Origin: Methanomassiliicoccaceae archaeon COG_1
GTDB taxonomy: Archaea; Thermoplasmatota; Thermoplasmata; Methanomassiliicoccales; Methanomethylophilaceae
NCBI GenBank assembly: GCA_028561875.1
Contig: JAQQTI010000005.1
Span: 81,569-145,568 of the forward strand
DNA: 64,000 bases
Direction: 5' to 3'
Positions 17,665 through 28,513 of this stretch are shown here, in pieces. Numbering within the stretch: the stretch's first letter is position 1; each line of letters opens with the position of its first letter. A model generated the notes under the pieces. That model was not told the DNA's origin and did not search any database. It was given only the letters and a program-made list of their open reading frames with translations. The translations under genes were made by a program, and so were the position numbers.

Positions 17665-18333
17665 TCAGGCGCTGCCGAGGTCGACGTACACCGAGGACGC
17701 GAGCATGGGATCGATGACCACCGAACTGTTGCCGAGCGTGACCACGGTGGTCGTCTCCCCGTTGGCGGCCTTGGCGTCGAGCGAGATGCTTTTACCGGGG
17801 ACGAAACCCATGGAGAGCAGCTTCTTCAGCACGGCGCCGTCGTCGTTCTTCAGGTGCGATATCCTGCCGGCATCGCCCTCGTTCATGTCCGAGAGGAGCA
17901 TGGTGATGGCGACCCCCGTGCCGGATACCGCCTTGCAGGGGTCCACGCACACCTGGCAGTCACAATCGGGCGGATTACCGAGCATGTTACACATCTTCAC
18001 GGCCGATTCGTCGGAGATCGAGTGCTCGATCCTGGATGCCTCTTCGTGGGCCTCCTGGTGGTCCATCTCGAGGACGTCGGTGAAGAACCTCTCCACGACG
18101 TGATGCCTCTTCCTGGTGAGCCTGGCCTCCGTAAGTCCGGCCCCCGTCAACTTGACGCCGCGGTATTTCGCGTACTCGACGAGACCATCCTTGGCGAGGA
18201 TTTTGAGCATCTCGCTCACGCTCGCGGGCGATACGCCCATGAACTGGGCTAGCTCGGTCGTCTTGGCCACCCCCCCGCCCTCGGTGAGCCGGAGGATGGC
18301 TATGAGGTAGTCCTCACGGTTTCCAGTAGTCAT
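17665..18333 (-). CDS. DtxR/MntR family metal-dependent repressor with FeoA-like C-terminus
   Basis: 222 residues. The N-terminal winged helix (TTELAQFMGVSPASVSEMLKILAKDGLVEY) and the metal/dimer helix RHHVVERFFTDVLEM...EASRIEHSISDESA are those of DtxR/IdeR/MntR regulators; a FeoA/SH3-like domain occupies residues ~150-220. A Cys-rich insert DCDCQVCVDPCK (around residue 123) joins the two and is atypical; it could bind metal. A perfect palindrome ATTAGG-N4-CCTAAT sits at the gene's own promoter, so autoregulation is likely. It probably controls the Feo iron-uptake genes in this window. Confidence 0.9.
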   Translation of the reverse strand: MTTGNREDYLIAILRLTEGGGVAKTTELAQFMGVSPASVSEMLKILAKDGLVEYAKYRGVKLTGAGLTEARLTRKRHHVVERFFTDVLEMDHQEAHEEASRIEHSISDESAVKMCNMLGNPPDCDCQVCVDPCKAVSGTGVAITMLLSDMNEGDAGRISHLKNDDGAVLKKLLSMGFVPGKSISLDAKAANGETTTVVTLGNSSVVIDPMLASSVYVDLGSA

Positions 18334-18365
18334 CGCCGTTACGTAACGTGTTCACCCTTTTAAAG

Positions 18366-18381
18366 ATTAGGTCGTCCTAAT
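18366..18381. promoter_or_regulatory. DtxR-type operator
   Basis: Perfect inverted repeat ATTAGG-TCGT-CCTAAT, resembling the TTAGG...CCTAA half-sites of bacterial DtxR/IdeR boxes. It abuts the minus-strand TATA-like TTTAAAAG (18363-18356) of the dtxR gene, 33 bases from its ATG. The divergent DUF1638 gene has its own TATA element near 18411. Confidence 0.7.
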
Positions 18382-18440
18382 TGGCCGCTGGTTTCGGTCG
18401 GCTGGAAGACCGTAAATAGTCCCAAACCGTTCCGCAGCCC

Positions 18441-19352
18441 ATGGTTTCCGGGGTTCTGGGTATAATAGCCTGCCCGATGCTCGAGGACGAACTGCTTCAC
18501 AGTCTCCTGTGCGATTCCGAGGAGAAGGAGGTCTGGGTCATCGATGATGAGCACGCCGAGGCCTTCCGGGGGATGGCCGACCGCAGGGGCCTGGTATACG
18601 GCCTCGCCACGCACCGGGACTTCTACCGCGACGGGATCCCGTTCGACCGCTCGAAGTTCAACGTGGTCATCCAGTTCAACGACCTGGCCCTGCACAAGGA
18701 CCCCAAGGAGCTGAGGGAGAAGATCGAGAGGCAGGTGGCGGAGATCCAGCCGCACATAGATGCATTGGGCCTCTACTACGGCATGTGCGGAAACTTCGGC
18801 TGGGACGTATCCGAATGGGCGGACAGGCAAGGATTCAAGCCCGTCTGCGTGTTTCGCGACATGAACGGGATGGTCTGCGACGACTGCGTCGGCGTGGCCA
18901 TCGGCGGCGGGAGAAGATACACCGACCTGACCAAGCGCTACACTGGCATGCTATACCTCACGCCCGCGATAGCCTCCAACTGGGAGGTCTTCACCGGCGC
19001 CATGGACGGCATGGGCGACATCGAACAGATGGACCCTTCCGTCAAGGAGTACTTCGGCATAACCGACAGCAAGAGCTACATCCGCTGGATGATGAGCATC
19101 GCCGGTTACGAGTACGGCCTGAAGATAGACACCGGCCTGGAGGAGAGCGAGGAGAAGTACGAGGCCGATTGCGCCTCCGCCCTCAAGCAACTGAATCTCA
19201 AGCCGCTGGACATAGAGGAGGGCTGGGTCACGCTGCAGCCTGCGGACGACATATACGCCGAGTGTAAGAGGAACCTCGCTGGCAAAGGGCCGATTCCCCC
19301 GGCGGACATGGGCGGCCGGCATCGTGCCGGAAGCCGCCAGCGAACATTCTAG
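18441..19352 (+). CDS. DUF1638 family protein
   Basis: 303 residues. The stretch LGLYYGMCGNFGWDVSEW and the later CDDCVGVAIGGGRRYTDLTKRYTGMLYLTPAIASNW match the DUF1638 family, often encoded near methylamine/corrinoid methyltransferase genes in methanogens. The biochemical role is unknown; conserved cysteines suggest metal or cofactor binding. A TATA-like GTAAATAG about 28 bases before the ATG implies a leaderless message. The gene ends in TAG. The last ~20 residues (Gly/Arg-rich) look unconserved. The 137 bases to the convergent glyA stop contain a strong GC hairpin (GGGCCC-TAC-GGGCCC near 19374-19391) and no gene. Confidence 0.75.
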   Translation: MVSGVLGIIACPMLEDELLHSLLCDSEEKEVWVIDDEHAEAFRGMADRRGLVYGLATHRDFYRDGIPFDRSKFNVVIQFNDLALHKDPKELREKIERQVAEIQPHIDALGLYYGMCGNFGWDVSEWADRQGFKPVCVFRDMNGMVCDDCVGVAIGGGRRYTDLTKRYTGMLYLTPAIASNWEVFTGAMDGMGDIEQMDPSVKEYFGITDSKSYIRWMMSIAGYEYGLKIDTGLEESEEKYEADCASALKQLNLKPLDIEEGWVTLQPADDIYAECKRNLAGKGPIPPADMGGRHRAGSRQRTF

Positions 19353-19489
19353 AATCCCAGCAGGGCGATGGGGGGCCCTACGGGCCCCGCCGGCGAATCG
19401 ACCTCCGTATGCGAGGCTTCCTCATCGGGAGACTGCGGGTGCCAGAAGTTTCTGCGAGCCGGGGAGGACTTGCCCCGACCCTTCGAATT

Positions 19490-20773
19490 TCAAGGCACCA
19501 GCTTGCGGTACTTGTAGGCGGGCTCGCCGGCGTTGAAGCAGTACTGCAGGGTGTCGAAGCCCCTCTTCAGCGCCTTGACGTCCTCCTTCACCTTCGCAGG
19601 GTCCTCCCCCTTTACGACGACGCGGGCGATCAGGTCCGCGACTTCGTCCATCTCGGACTCCTTCATGCCGAGACGGGTCATCTCCTGGGCCCCCAGTCTC
19701 AGCCCGGACGGGTTCACCGAGGAAGTGTCGCTCGGGAGCATGTTCTTGTTGCATATCATGTTGGCGTCCTCAAGGGACTTGGCGCAGGCCCTCCCGCCGC
19801 CGAACCTGGTGACGTCCAGGGCGATGGCGTGGGACCTGGTGAAGCCGAGGCTCTCGCAGAGCACGGGCATGCCCCTCTCGTACAGGGACTGCCCGAGGGC
19901 CCTGGCGTTGGCGCAGACCTGCCTCGCGTAGTCTCTGCCGTACACGTCCATCTCCGCGAGGGTGACGGCGAGAGCGGCCATGGCGTGCAGGTGGTGGCTG
20001 GACGTGACCCCGGGGAAGACCGCATGCTGGATCTTCTTGACCTGCTCGTCGGTGAGGCCGTTCCCGAGGACGATGCCGTGGTTAGGGCCGGGGAACGACT
20101 TGTGGGTGGAGGCGGAGACGATGTTCACTCCGTCCTCGAAGGGCTTCTGGAACTGCCCGCCGGCGATGAGGCCGAGGACGTGCGCGCAATCCTCCCACAC
20201 GAGGCACCCGACCTCGTTGAAGACGTCCTCGAGCTCCCTGATGGGCGGGGGGAAGAGAAAGACGGATAGGCCGAACTGGGCGACCTTCGGCCTCACCTGC
20301 CTCAGCAGCTTCGCGGTGCCGTCGATGTCGAGGTTCATGTCGTCGAGCTTCCACGGGTAGTTGACGGACCTGACGCCCCTCTGCCCGAAGGCCCCGAACT
20401 CACAGGTGGATATGTGCGCCCCCTGGTCGAGGGCGCAGGTGGTGATGGTGTCACCTGGCTGGGCGTAGGCGAAGAGGACGGCCATGTTGGCGACCGTGCC
20501 GGAGATCGGGCGAACGTCGGCCATGTCGCACTCGAAGACCTTCTTGGCGAGCTCTATGGCCCTGATCTCTACCTTGTCGACGTATATGTTGCCCTGGTAG
20601 TAGCGCTTCCCGGGGAGGCCCTCGGCGTACCTGTCGGCGAAGTCCGAGATCAACATCTCCCTGGCCAGCGGGCTCATGAGGTTCTCGGAGGCGATCATGG
20701 GGATGCATCCCTCGAACCACTCGTTGTGAGCCATCACGTTTTCGCGGATGTATTCGACATCTTCATGAGACAT
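19490..20773 (-). CDS. glyA: Serine hydroxymethyltransferase
   Basis: 427 residues, full length for archaeal SHMT. The PLP-lysine motif is ASTHKSFPGPNHG. IASENLMSPLAREML and RYAEGLPGKRYYQG are conserved substrate-site segments. It converts serine and tetrahydropterin to glycine and the methylene derivative, feeding C1 units; fhs in this window suggests tetrahydrofolate as a carrier. The ATG overlaps the end of the upstream isomerase gene by 11 bases, so the two form an operon. Confidence 0.94.
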   Translation of the reverse strand: MSHEDVEYIRENVMAHNEWFEGCIPMIASENLMSPLAREMLISDFADRYAEGLPGKRYYQGNIYVDKVEIRAIELAKKVFECDMADVRPISGTVANMAVLFAYAQPGDTITTCALDQGAHISTCEFGAFGQRGVRSVNYPWKLDDMNLDIDGTAKLLRQVRPKVAQFGLSVFLFPPPIRELEDVFNEVGCLVWEDCAHVLGLIAGGQFQKPFEDGVNIVSASTHKSFPGPNHGIVLGNGLTDEQVKKIQHAVFPGVTSSHHLHAMAALAVTLAEMDVYGRDYARQVCANARALGQSLYERGMPVLCESLGFTRSHAIALDVTRFGGGRACAKSLEDANMICNKNMLPSDTSSVNPSGLRLGAQEMTRLGMKESEMDEVADLIARVVVKGEDPAKVKEDVKALKRGFDTLQYCFNAGEPAYKYRKLVP

Positions 20774-21902
20774 GGGTTTCGGCCTCGTATCGGAGGGGTT
20801 GTAGTAATAGTTCTCGTATGGTCCGCCACGCGGCTCCGAGGGTGCGGACCCGAGCGACCGCGTCGGAACCGGCGCTGCCTCTGAACCGGCGTCGCAGGTC
20901 CATGGACAGCTGCCGCCCGTACTCCTCGTCCACAGGCTCGTTTGCGTTCCTAAGCTCGGCGGAGTCGAGGCGGGCGGAGACCAGCCCTCCGAGGAGCGCG
21001 GCCTTGAGGATCCGCTCGGTGACGTTCGCCCCGGAGAACCTGCAGACGACGGTTCTGACGCCCATCTTGACCAGGTCGTTTACGGACTCGCAGGTCAGCG
21101 CGCACACGAGGCCGGAGGCCCCGGCATCGCAAAGGGCGACGTGAACTAGCCTCTTCGCGGCGGCATCCCCGGAGCCCCATCCGGAGATCTCGTTGTGGTT
21201 GAACTCGGGGTGGTTTCCGCAAAAGGCCATCGTCCCGGAGATGCCGCTCAGGCACAACGCCCAGTAGTGGCCGGCGGCATCGAGGGGGTCGGCGGAGTAG
21301 ACGAACGGCACGCAGCCCGCGAGGGCGCGGGCGGCGCGCGGGATAACGTCTCTGCTGTCGCCGAACAGGTTGTCGCGGAAGTAGCGGAGGGGGGTCATGG
21401 CGGCGTCGATGACGGCTTCGGAGTCCATGCAACCCGCCCTCCCGAGGACTTTCATGACCGCCCCGAAGACGAATCCGAAGGAAGACCCGGGCACGCCCGC
21501 CTCGGGACACGGCATGCGGAAGGGGTCGCGATGCTCCCCCTCGTCCGCGCCTTTCGCTGGGGCGATCACCACCACGGCGCAGCCGGCGGCCTTGGCGGCC
21601 CTCGCGGCGGCGCGGACCTGCCGCGACGACCCGTCGAAGTCGACGGCGACGAACAGCGAGCCCTCGTCGATCCAGCCCGGTATCACCGGACCCTCGACGA
21701 CGGTTGCGAAACACGGCGAGACGGAGTCCATGCAGTTCTTGGCGGCGAGGCAGGCGACCCGCCCCTCCCCGCTGCCGCAGAGGCAGACCTTCCCACGGGG
21801 CCCGATGTCCGGGACCGCCGTGGCCATGCCCTCGGCGACCCGCTCCGGCAGGCGGGCCAACGCGGCGTAGGCCTCCGAGATGCCGATGTCCGACACGTCC
21901 AT
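20763..21902 (-). CDS. Bifunctional phosphoglucose/phosphomannose isomerase family (SIS domain) protein
   Basis: 379 residues. An N-terminal SIS domain (GKVCLCGSGEGRVACLAAKN) is followed by a second SIS-like half; EFNHNEISGWGSGD matches the NHNE catalytic segment of archaeal PGI/PMI enzymes that interconvert sugar-6-phosphates with fructose-6-phosphate. I use ATG 21902 rather than 21926 because a TATA element (TTATATG on the minus strand, 21931-21925) overlaps the upstream codon and sits about 25 bases before 21902. First gene of a two-gene operon with glyA. Divergence from canonical PGI/PMI leaves the substrate open. Confidence 0.78.
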   Translation of the reverse strand: MDVSDIGISEAYAALARLPERVAEGMATAVPDIGPRGKVCLCGSGEGRVACLAAKNCMDSVSPCFATVVEGPVIPGWIDEGSLFVAVDFDGSSRQVRAAARAAKAAGCAVVVIAPAKGADEGEHRDPFRMPCPEAGVPGSSFGFVFGAVMKVLGRAGCMDSEAVIDAAMTPLRYFRDNLFGDSRDVIPRAARALAGCVPFVYSADPLDAAGHYWALCLSGISGTMAFCGNHPEFNHNEISGWGSGDAAAKRLVHVALCDAGASGLVCALTCESVNDLVKMGVRTVVCRFSGANVTERILKAALLGGLVSARLDSAELRNANEPVDEEYGRQLSMDLRRRFRGSAGSDAVARVRTLGAAWRTIRELLLQPLRYEAETHVS

Positions 21903-22016
21903 GCGTCGGCAACCGCGGGCGCGCATATAACCGTTGGGTAGCGGTACCTACCAAGATATCCGTACATACCCGCGTTTTAAGTCGTTTCTCCGAATCCCGA
22001 GGTGGGAGGAAGCGAA

Positions 22017-23631
<1,615 letters not shown>

Positions 23632-23647
23632 AACAGGAGATTGAGAA

Positions 23648-24064
23648 ATGAAGACGTACAAGATCGGGATGGTCGTGGCCGAGTTCAACTACGAGGTCAC
23701 CATGCTCATGATGGAGAGGGCGAGGGCCGAGGCGGAGTTCCTCGGCGTGGAGATCGCCAAGATTGTAAAGGTGCCCGGCGTGTTCGACATGCCCCTCGCC
23801 ATCAAGAAGTTGCTAGAATGCGACTACATCGACGCCGTCATCACCCTCGGCGCCGTCATCAGAGGGGAGACCAAGCATGATGAGGTCATCATCGCGCAGG
23901 CCTCGCGTAAGATCACCGACCTCGCCCTCGAATACGACAAGCCCGTCGCCTTCGGCGTCACCGGCCCGGACATGACCGAGCTGCAGGCCATGGACAGGAT
24001 CGAGAAGGGCAGGGACGCGGTTGACACCGTCGTTAAGATGCTCCAAAGGCTCGAGAAGATCTGA
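23648..24064 (+). CDS. ribH: 6,7-dimethyl-8-ribityllumazine synthase
   Basis: 138 residues. KIGMVVAEFNYEVTMLM, VPGVFDMPLAIKKLL and ITLGAVIRGETKHDEVI (with the catalytic His) are the lumazine synthase signatures. It condenses the DHBP product with the pyrimidine intermediate; RibC then forms riboflavin. AGGAGATT precedes the ATG by a good distance. Last gene of the ribBLCH operon. Confidence 0.95.
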   Translation: MKTYKIGMVVAEFNYEVTMLMMERARAEAEFLGVEIAKIVKVPGVFDMPLAIKKLLECDYIDAVITLGAVIRGETKHDEVIIAQASRKITDLALEYDKPVAFGVTGPDMTELQAMDRIEKGRDAVDTVVKMLQRLEKI

Positions 24065-24394
24065 TTCCCCCGTCCTGCATCGAACCTCTTATCCGGTGAG
24101 GACTCCCCGGAATCCTCCCTGTTCCCACCGCCTAGCCGTTCTGCGGTTCATCCCCGCGGATGCTTCCACTCGACATAAGCGCAGGTGAAAGCGATGCCGC
24201 CGCCTGACGGCACCGACGAAAAGATGCCCGCGAGAACGGCCGAGCCCTCGAAGAGAGAATGCAGAGCGGAAAGGAGCGGGGCGCAACGGGCCTCGGAATC
24301 CTTGGCTCCGGATAAGATGCTCCCGCCGAAGCTCGCATCCTCCCGCATAGGCGTTCCTGTTCGTCCCTGGGGTTCGCCGCCCATGCGACATGCC
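24065..24394. other. Intergenic region, 330 bases, no firm gene
   Basis: It lies between convergent ribH and the aminotransferase gene. A minus-strand frame 24148-24384 starts MGGEPQGRTGTPMRED and is open for 78 codons, but it has no promoter or relative that I recognise. A 22-base stretch (24345-24366) shares 17 bases with 34158-34179 in another intergenic region. I see no tRNA; a GCGG-TTCATCC-CCGC loop at 24143-24157 resembles a T-arm but has no cloverleaf around it. Confidence 0.4.
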
Positions 24395-25609
24395 TCATGT
24401 CGATGATCGCTGGTGCTTCCGCATGAACCTGTCGAGAAGGTCGTACGCCTCCGACAGGGTCCCCACCGGCGGCAGCAGCAGACTCCTGAAGTGCCCCTGC
24501 CCGAACTCCTCGCAGAACCCCGATCCGTGCACGAGCACCACGCCGGTGGAGTTTATGACGTCGTATACGAACTCCTTGTCCGTCTTCCAGTCTGTGAGCT
24601 CCACCTTCGGCAGGATGTACAGCGCGCCGCGGGGCCTGTTAGCCGATATCCCGGGAATCTCGTTCAGCCTCCTGTGGCTGAACTCCGCCCGCTCCCTGAG
24701 CTTGCGGTTCATGTCCGCGATGTAGTCCTGTGGGCCCTGCAGCGATGCCCTCGCCGCCTCCTGGCAGGGGACGTTGGCGCATATCCTGGCGCGGAACTGC
24801 TTCATCATCCCCTCGCGGATCTCGTCCATGAGGCCGTGTTCGTCCATGAAGTAGGCATAGCCCTGCCTCCACCCCGGCATGAGGTTGACCTTGGAGAAGC
24901 CGTTGAGGACCGCCCTCGGCACGTCGGAGGACAGCCGCGACATGGAGAAGAACCTCCCGTCGAAGACGATCTTGTCATAGATCTCGTCGGATATTATGGG
25001 TATGTCGTATTCCGCGGCGATGTCGCCGATCCTGCGGAGGTCCTTCTCCCTGTACACCGCCCCGGTGGGGTTGTTCGGATTGATTACCACTATGGCCTTG
25101 GTGCGGTTGGTGATCCTGTTCTCAAGCATGTCCACATCGGGGGCCCAGTCCTCCTCCTCGATCATGCGGTAGGGGACGGTCTTGCCCTCGTAGAAGTTGA
25201 TGTACTGAGCGTATGAGGGATACCCCGGGCCGGGAACAAGGATCTCGTCCCCGGGCTCGACGAGCGCCCCCATCATGACGTTGATGCATTCGCTGACGCC
25301 GGCGGTGACGTAGACGTCCTTGGTGTCTATGCGTATTCCGTTCTTCTCGTACTCCCTGTCGACGATGGCCTGCCTGAGGCCGATGCTCCCCTGCGAGTCC
25401 CCATAGCCGTTGTCGGTGTTGTCGACCGCCTGCCTGAGGGTCTCCTTGAAGTACTCGGGGGTCTTGAAATCCCACTTGTTTGGGTCGCCTATGTTGAAGT
25501 TGTACATCTTCGTGCCGCAGGCGGCAGCGGCAGCGGCGGGGACGAGGATCTCGCGGATTGCGTAGTTCATACCCATCGAGCGCCTGGACGCCTTGATCTT
25601 CTTCTGCAT
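24395..25609 (-). CDS. Class I/II PLP-dependent aminotransferase (alanine/aspartate type)
   Basis: 404 residues. GYGDSQGSIGLRQAI, NPNNPTGAVY and NGFSKVNLMPGWRQGY (PLP lysine and Arg) define fold-type I aminotransferases of the alanine transaminase-like archaeal group. Substrate specificity cannot be read from sequence. A minus-strand TATA box TTTATTAAG (about 25647-25639) lies ~30 bases upstream of the ATG, so the message is probably leaderless. Monocistronic. Confidence 0.88.
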   Translation of the reverse strand: MQKKIKASRRSMGMNYAIREILVPAAAAAACGTKMYNFNIGDPNKWDFKTPEYFKETLRQAVDNTDNGYGDSQGSIGLRQAIVDREYEKNGIRIDTKDVYVTAGVSECINVMMGALVEPGDEILVPGPGYPSYAQYINFYEGKTVPYRMIEEEDWAPDVDMLENRITNRTKAIVVINPNNPTGAVYREKDLRRIGDIAAEYDIPIISDEIYDKIVFDGRFFSMSRLSSDVPRAVLNGFSKVNLMPGWRQGYAYFMDEHGLMDEIREGMMKQFRARICANVPCQEAARASLQGPQDYIADMNRKLRERAEFSHRRLNEIPGISANRPRGALYILPKVELTDWKTDKEFVYDVINSTGVVLVHGSGFCEEFGQGHFRSLLLPPVGTLSEAYDLLDRFMRKHQRSST

Positions 25610-25844
25610 AGGCCTTCGGTCCGGGAATCGGGCTCCCTCTTAATAAATCCGCACGTGCCGTCGTACGGGAGGACAGAACCAGGCTGGTGAAGGGAGTGCC
25701 GATGAGGGTTCTATAGGCCGCCGCTAATCGACCGAGAACCGTTTCATGGGATCGGACGGTTTGACGAAGGCATCCGGCCGGCAAACAACGACCCTGTTGT
25801 GCGGAGACTATAGATTATTAAATCTCCCCCTTCTTCGTCAGAGC

Positions 25845-27803
25845 ATGGCCATGGTCAAACTGGGGAGGAACCATCTGCGCTGGTGCCTCTCCTGCAACCT
25901 CCCAATAATGGAGGCCCGCAGATGCCCCGTATGCGGGAGGGGGACGGAGGAGACCGCCCTCACCCCTCCCGCCGACTCCCGTCCGGCGTTCGACTTCGAC
26001 GTAAGGAGGGTCAGATCGCTCTGCGACGCCACCTTCGGCGCCGGCACCGGGAAGGCGCTCATCCCCGAAGGACACCTGGCGGTCATGAACAAAGCTCCCG
26101 CCATCGACAGGATGGACGAGGTCCTCTGCGACGGGGCCGTAGTCGCTACCTTGAGGTACGATCTCGGCGCCGGTTGGAGGTTCATCGTCAGGATGCAGGG
26201 TGCGATGAGGATCGCCGTGGCGATGACGAAGGGATGGGTGGTCTGCGCCGAAGAGGCGGTGCAGTTCGTCCGCGAGAACAAGAACCTGATGGCGCCCGGG
26301 ATCATCGACGCCGACCCGGGGATTGCCCCGGAGGACGAAGTCATCATAATCACCTCCGACCGGAGGGTCGTAGGCACCGGCACCGCGAAGATGTCTGGGA
26401 AGGACATGGGGGGAATGGACCACGGCATCGGGGTCAAGACGAGGAAGCACAAGGAGGAGACGCCCATTTCCTCGGACGTAGGGCACACGTGGCAGGATGC
26501 AGTCGAGGCGAACAGGGGGGCCATCGAGAGCAGGAGGGACGAGGCGGCGTCGTTCATCGCCGACACCATGAATAAGTACGACCTCCCGGCGGTGGTCTCA
26601 TTCTCCGGGGGCAAGGACTCCCTCGCGACGATGCTGCTCGCGATGGACGCGGGCGCCGACGTGAAGCCGATGTTCGTCAACACCGGGCTCGAACTCGAGG
26701 AGACCGTCCAATACGTCCGCGACTTCGCCGAGAGACACGGCCTGGAACTCCTGGAGCAGGATGCACCGGAGAACGCCTTTTGGGACAACCTAGAGTGCTT
26801 CGGACCCCCCGCCAAGGACTTCCGCTGGTGCTGCAAGACCAACAAGCTCGGGCCCACGGTCGCGGCGATAACCCAGCATTTCCCCGACGGCGTCCTGTCG
26901 TTTATAGGGCAGAGGAAGTACGAATCGGAGGCGAGGAACGCCAAGCCTAGGGTCTGGCGCAATCCGTGGACGCCGGGGCAGATCGGCGCCTCCCCCATAC
27001 AGAGCTGGTCCGCCATGCACGTCTGGCTGTACATCTTCTACAAGAAGGAGCCGTTCAACCCCTGGTATGCCAGAGGCCTCGACCGCATCGGCTGCTTCAT
27101 GTGCCCCGCATCCGACGAGGGGGACCATGACATGGTCTCCCAGACCTCCCGCTACCCTCAGTGGGAGGCGTGCCTTGAGCGGTACCGGGAGGCTAACGGC
27201 CTCCCGGAGGAATACACGAAATACGGCCTGTGGAGATGGAAATCCCCTCCCCGGTCCGTGAAGGACGAGATCCTCCGCGTCACCGGGAAGGAGGTCCCCC
27301 CCATGGCCGTCACGAAAAAAGAGGGCCTGGGCGGTCCCGTCTCCGTCAAGGTCCAGGACGGCTACTCCCCCTGCGCCTTCGGATACAGCATCGAGGCCGC
27401 CCTCTCCCGCCCCATAGACCTGAAGGTCCTCAAGCCCTTCACCCACGCCCTGGGGTGGGTGATAAGATACGACGAGGAGAACGACACCATCCAGGCCAAC
27501 TACGTCACATTCTACGGCGCTGGCTCCATCACCAGCAAGGCGTCCGTGGAGAGAGACGCCGAGCGGCAGATGGATCAGGCGATACAGCTGATTGCCAGGG
27601 CCTTCAACTGCGTGGGATGCGGGCTGTGCGCCGCCCGTTGCACGCCGAAGGCCCTTTACATGGAGAACGGCAGGGTTCACATCCGCGAAGACGAGTGCAT
27701 ATTCTGCATGGACTGCTACGGCAAGTGCCCCGCCGTGACCTTTGCCCCCGGGTCGAGAATCACCCTCCCCGAGGAGAAGGGCGCCGATGCAGACGACCCA
27801 TAA
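25845..27803 (+). CDS. PAPS reductase-like protein with zinc ribbon, PUA-like and ferredoxin domains
   Basis: 652 residues. Order: N-terminal zinc ribbon (CLSCNLP...CPVCG), a PUA-like domain (GWVVCAEEAVQFVRENKNLMAPGI), a PP-loop ATPase of the PAPS-reductase class (VVSFSGGKDSLATMLLAMD at about residue 260), and C-terminal 4Fe-4S ferredoxin motifs (CVGCGLCAARCTPKALY and CIFCMDCYGKCP). Such fusions occur in many methanogens; a role in sulfur handling, possibly sulfite or RNA-linked thiolation, is suspected but not established. A TATA-like TTATTAAAT lies ~28 bases before ATG 25845. It heads a run into cysE and cysS, which supports a sulfur/cysteine role. Confidence 0.85.
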   Translation: MAMVKLGRNHLRWCLSCNLPIMEARRCPVCGRGTEETALTPPADSRPAFDFDVRRVRSLCDATFGAGTGKALIPEGHLAVMNKAPAIDRMDEVLCDGAVVATLRYDLGAGWRFIVRMQGAMRIAVAMTKGWVVCAEEAVQFVRENKNLMAPGIIDADPGIAPEDEVIIITSDRRVVGTGTAKMSGKDMGGMDHGIGVKTRKHKEETPISSDVGHTWQDAVEANRGAIESRRDEAASFIADTMNKYDLPAVVSFSGGKDSLATMLLAMDAGADVKPMFVNTGLELEETVQYVRDFAERHGLELLEQDAPENAFWDNLECFGPPAKDFRWCCKTNKLGPTVAAITQHFPDGVLSFIGQRKYESEARNAKPRVWRNPWTPGQIGASPIQSWSAMHVWLYIFYKKEPFNPWYARGLDRIGCFMCPASDEGDHDMVSQTSRYPQWEACLERYREANGLPEEYTKYGLWRWKSPPRSVKDEILRVTGKEVPPMAVTKKEGLGGPVSVKVQDGYSPCAFGYSIEAALSRPIDLKVLKPFTHALGWVIRYDEENDTIQANYVTFYGAGSITSKASVERDAERQMDQAIQLIARAFNCVGCGLCAARCTPKALYMENGRVHIREDECIFCMDCYGKCPAVTFAPGSRITLPEEKGADADDP

Positions 27804-27823
27804 TATAGATAGGAGGGATAAGG

Positions 27824-28513
27824 GTGCGAAGACAGATGAAGTACGACCCCGGAGACCTCCAGGCGGCGATGGAACGCGACCCCGCCATCATCGACGAGAA
27901 CGACGCCATCAACTATCACGCCGGGTTCATCGCGGTGTGCATGTACCGCGAGAGCCACGGGCTGTGGCTCCAGGGCAGGAAAGAAGAGGCCCGGAGGATC
28001 GGCTTCGAGGCTCACGAGAGGACGGGGTGCGACATACACCCCGGCGCGGAGATCGGGAAGAGGTTCTTCATCGACCACGCCACCGGCGTGGTCATAGGGG
28101 AGACGGCGATCATCGGCGACGACGTCACCATCTACCAAGGCGTAACACTGGGAGGCGTTTCCTCCAAGAAGGAGAAGAGACACCCCACCCTCGGCAACCG
28201 CGTGGTCGTCGGCGCCGGGGCGATCGTTCTCGGCAACATCACGGTGGGGGACGACGTGCGCATAGGGGCGGGCTCCGTCGTGATCAAGGATGTCCCCCCA
28301 GACTGCACCGTCGTGGGCGTCCCCGCCCGCGTCGTCAGCCAGCACGGCATCAGAGTGGACATGAAGGACTGCCTCGAGCACTCCGAGATCCCCGACGCCG
28401 TCGGGGACGAGCTGCGCAAGCTCGGGGAGGAGATAAGGTCCCTTGCCAAAAAGGTAGATTCCCTAGCCGAGGAGAACTCCAAGCTGAAGAATGAGATCGA
28501 GAGGGAGAGATGA
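27824..28513 (+). CDS. cysE: Serine O-acetyltransferase
   Basis: 229 residues. Left-handed beta-helix hexapeptide repeats follow a helical N-terminus; [27 protein letters not shown] and [13 protein letters not shown] are the CysE active-site segments. It acetylates serine for cysteine synthesis. GTG at 27824 has AGGAGGG six bases upstream; ATG 27836 is an alternative. The last ~45 residues ([23 protein letters not shown]) form a coiled coil with heptad spacing, an extension that may mediate oligomer or partner contacts. Its stop overlaps the cysS ATG. Confidence 0.92.
   Translation: MRRQMKYDPGDLQAAMERDPAIIDENDAINYHAGFIAVCMYRESHGLWLQGRKEEARRIGFEAHERTGCDIHPGAEIGKRFFIDHATGVVIGETAIIGDDVTIYQGVTLGGVSSKKEKRHPTLGNRVVVGAGAIVLGNITVGDDVRIGAGSVVIKDVPPDCTVVGVPARVVSQHGIRVDMKDCLEHSEIPDAVGDELRKLGEEIRSLAKKVDSLAEENSKLKNEIERER

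Noticed and set aside
19440..19500. tRNA gene suggested by TTCGAAT and a nearby CACCA
   Set aside because: The bases flanking the putative T-loop do not pair, and no anticodon or acceptor stem can be drawn on either strand.
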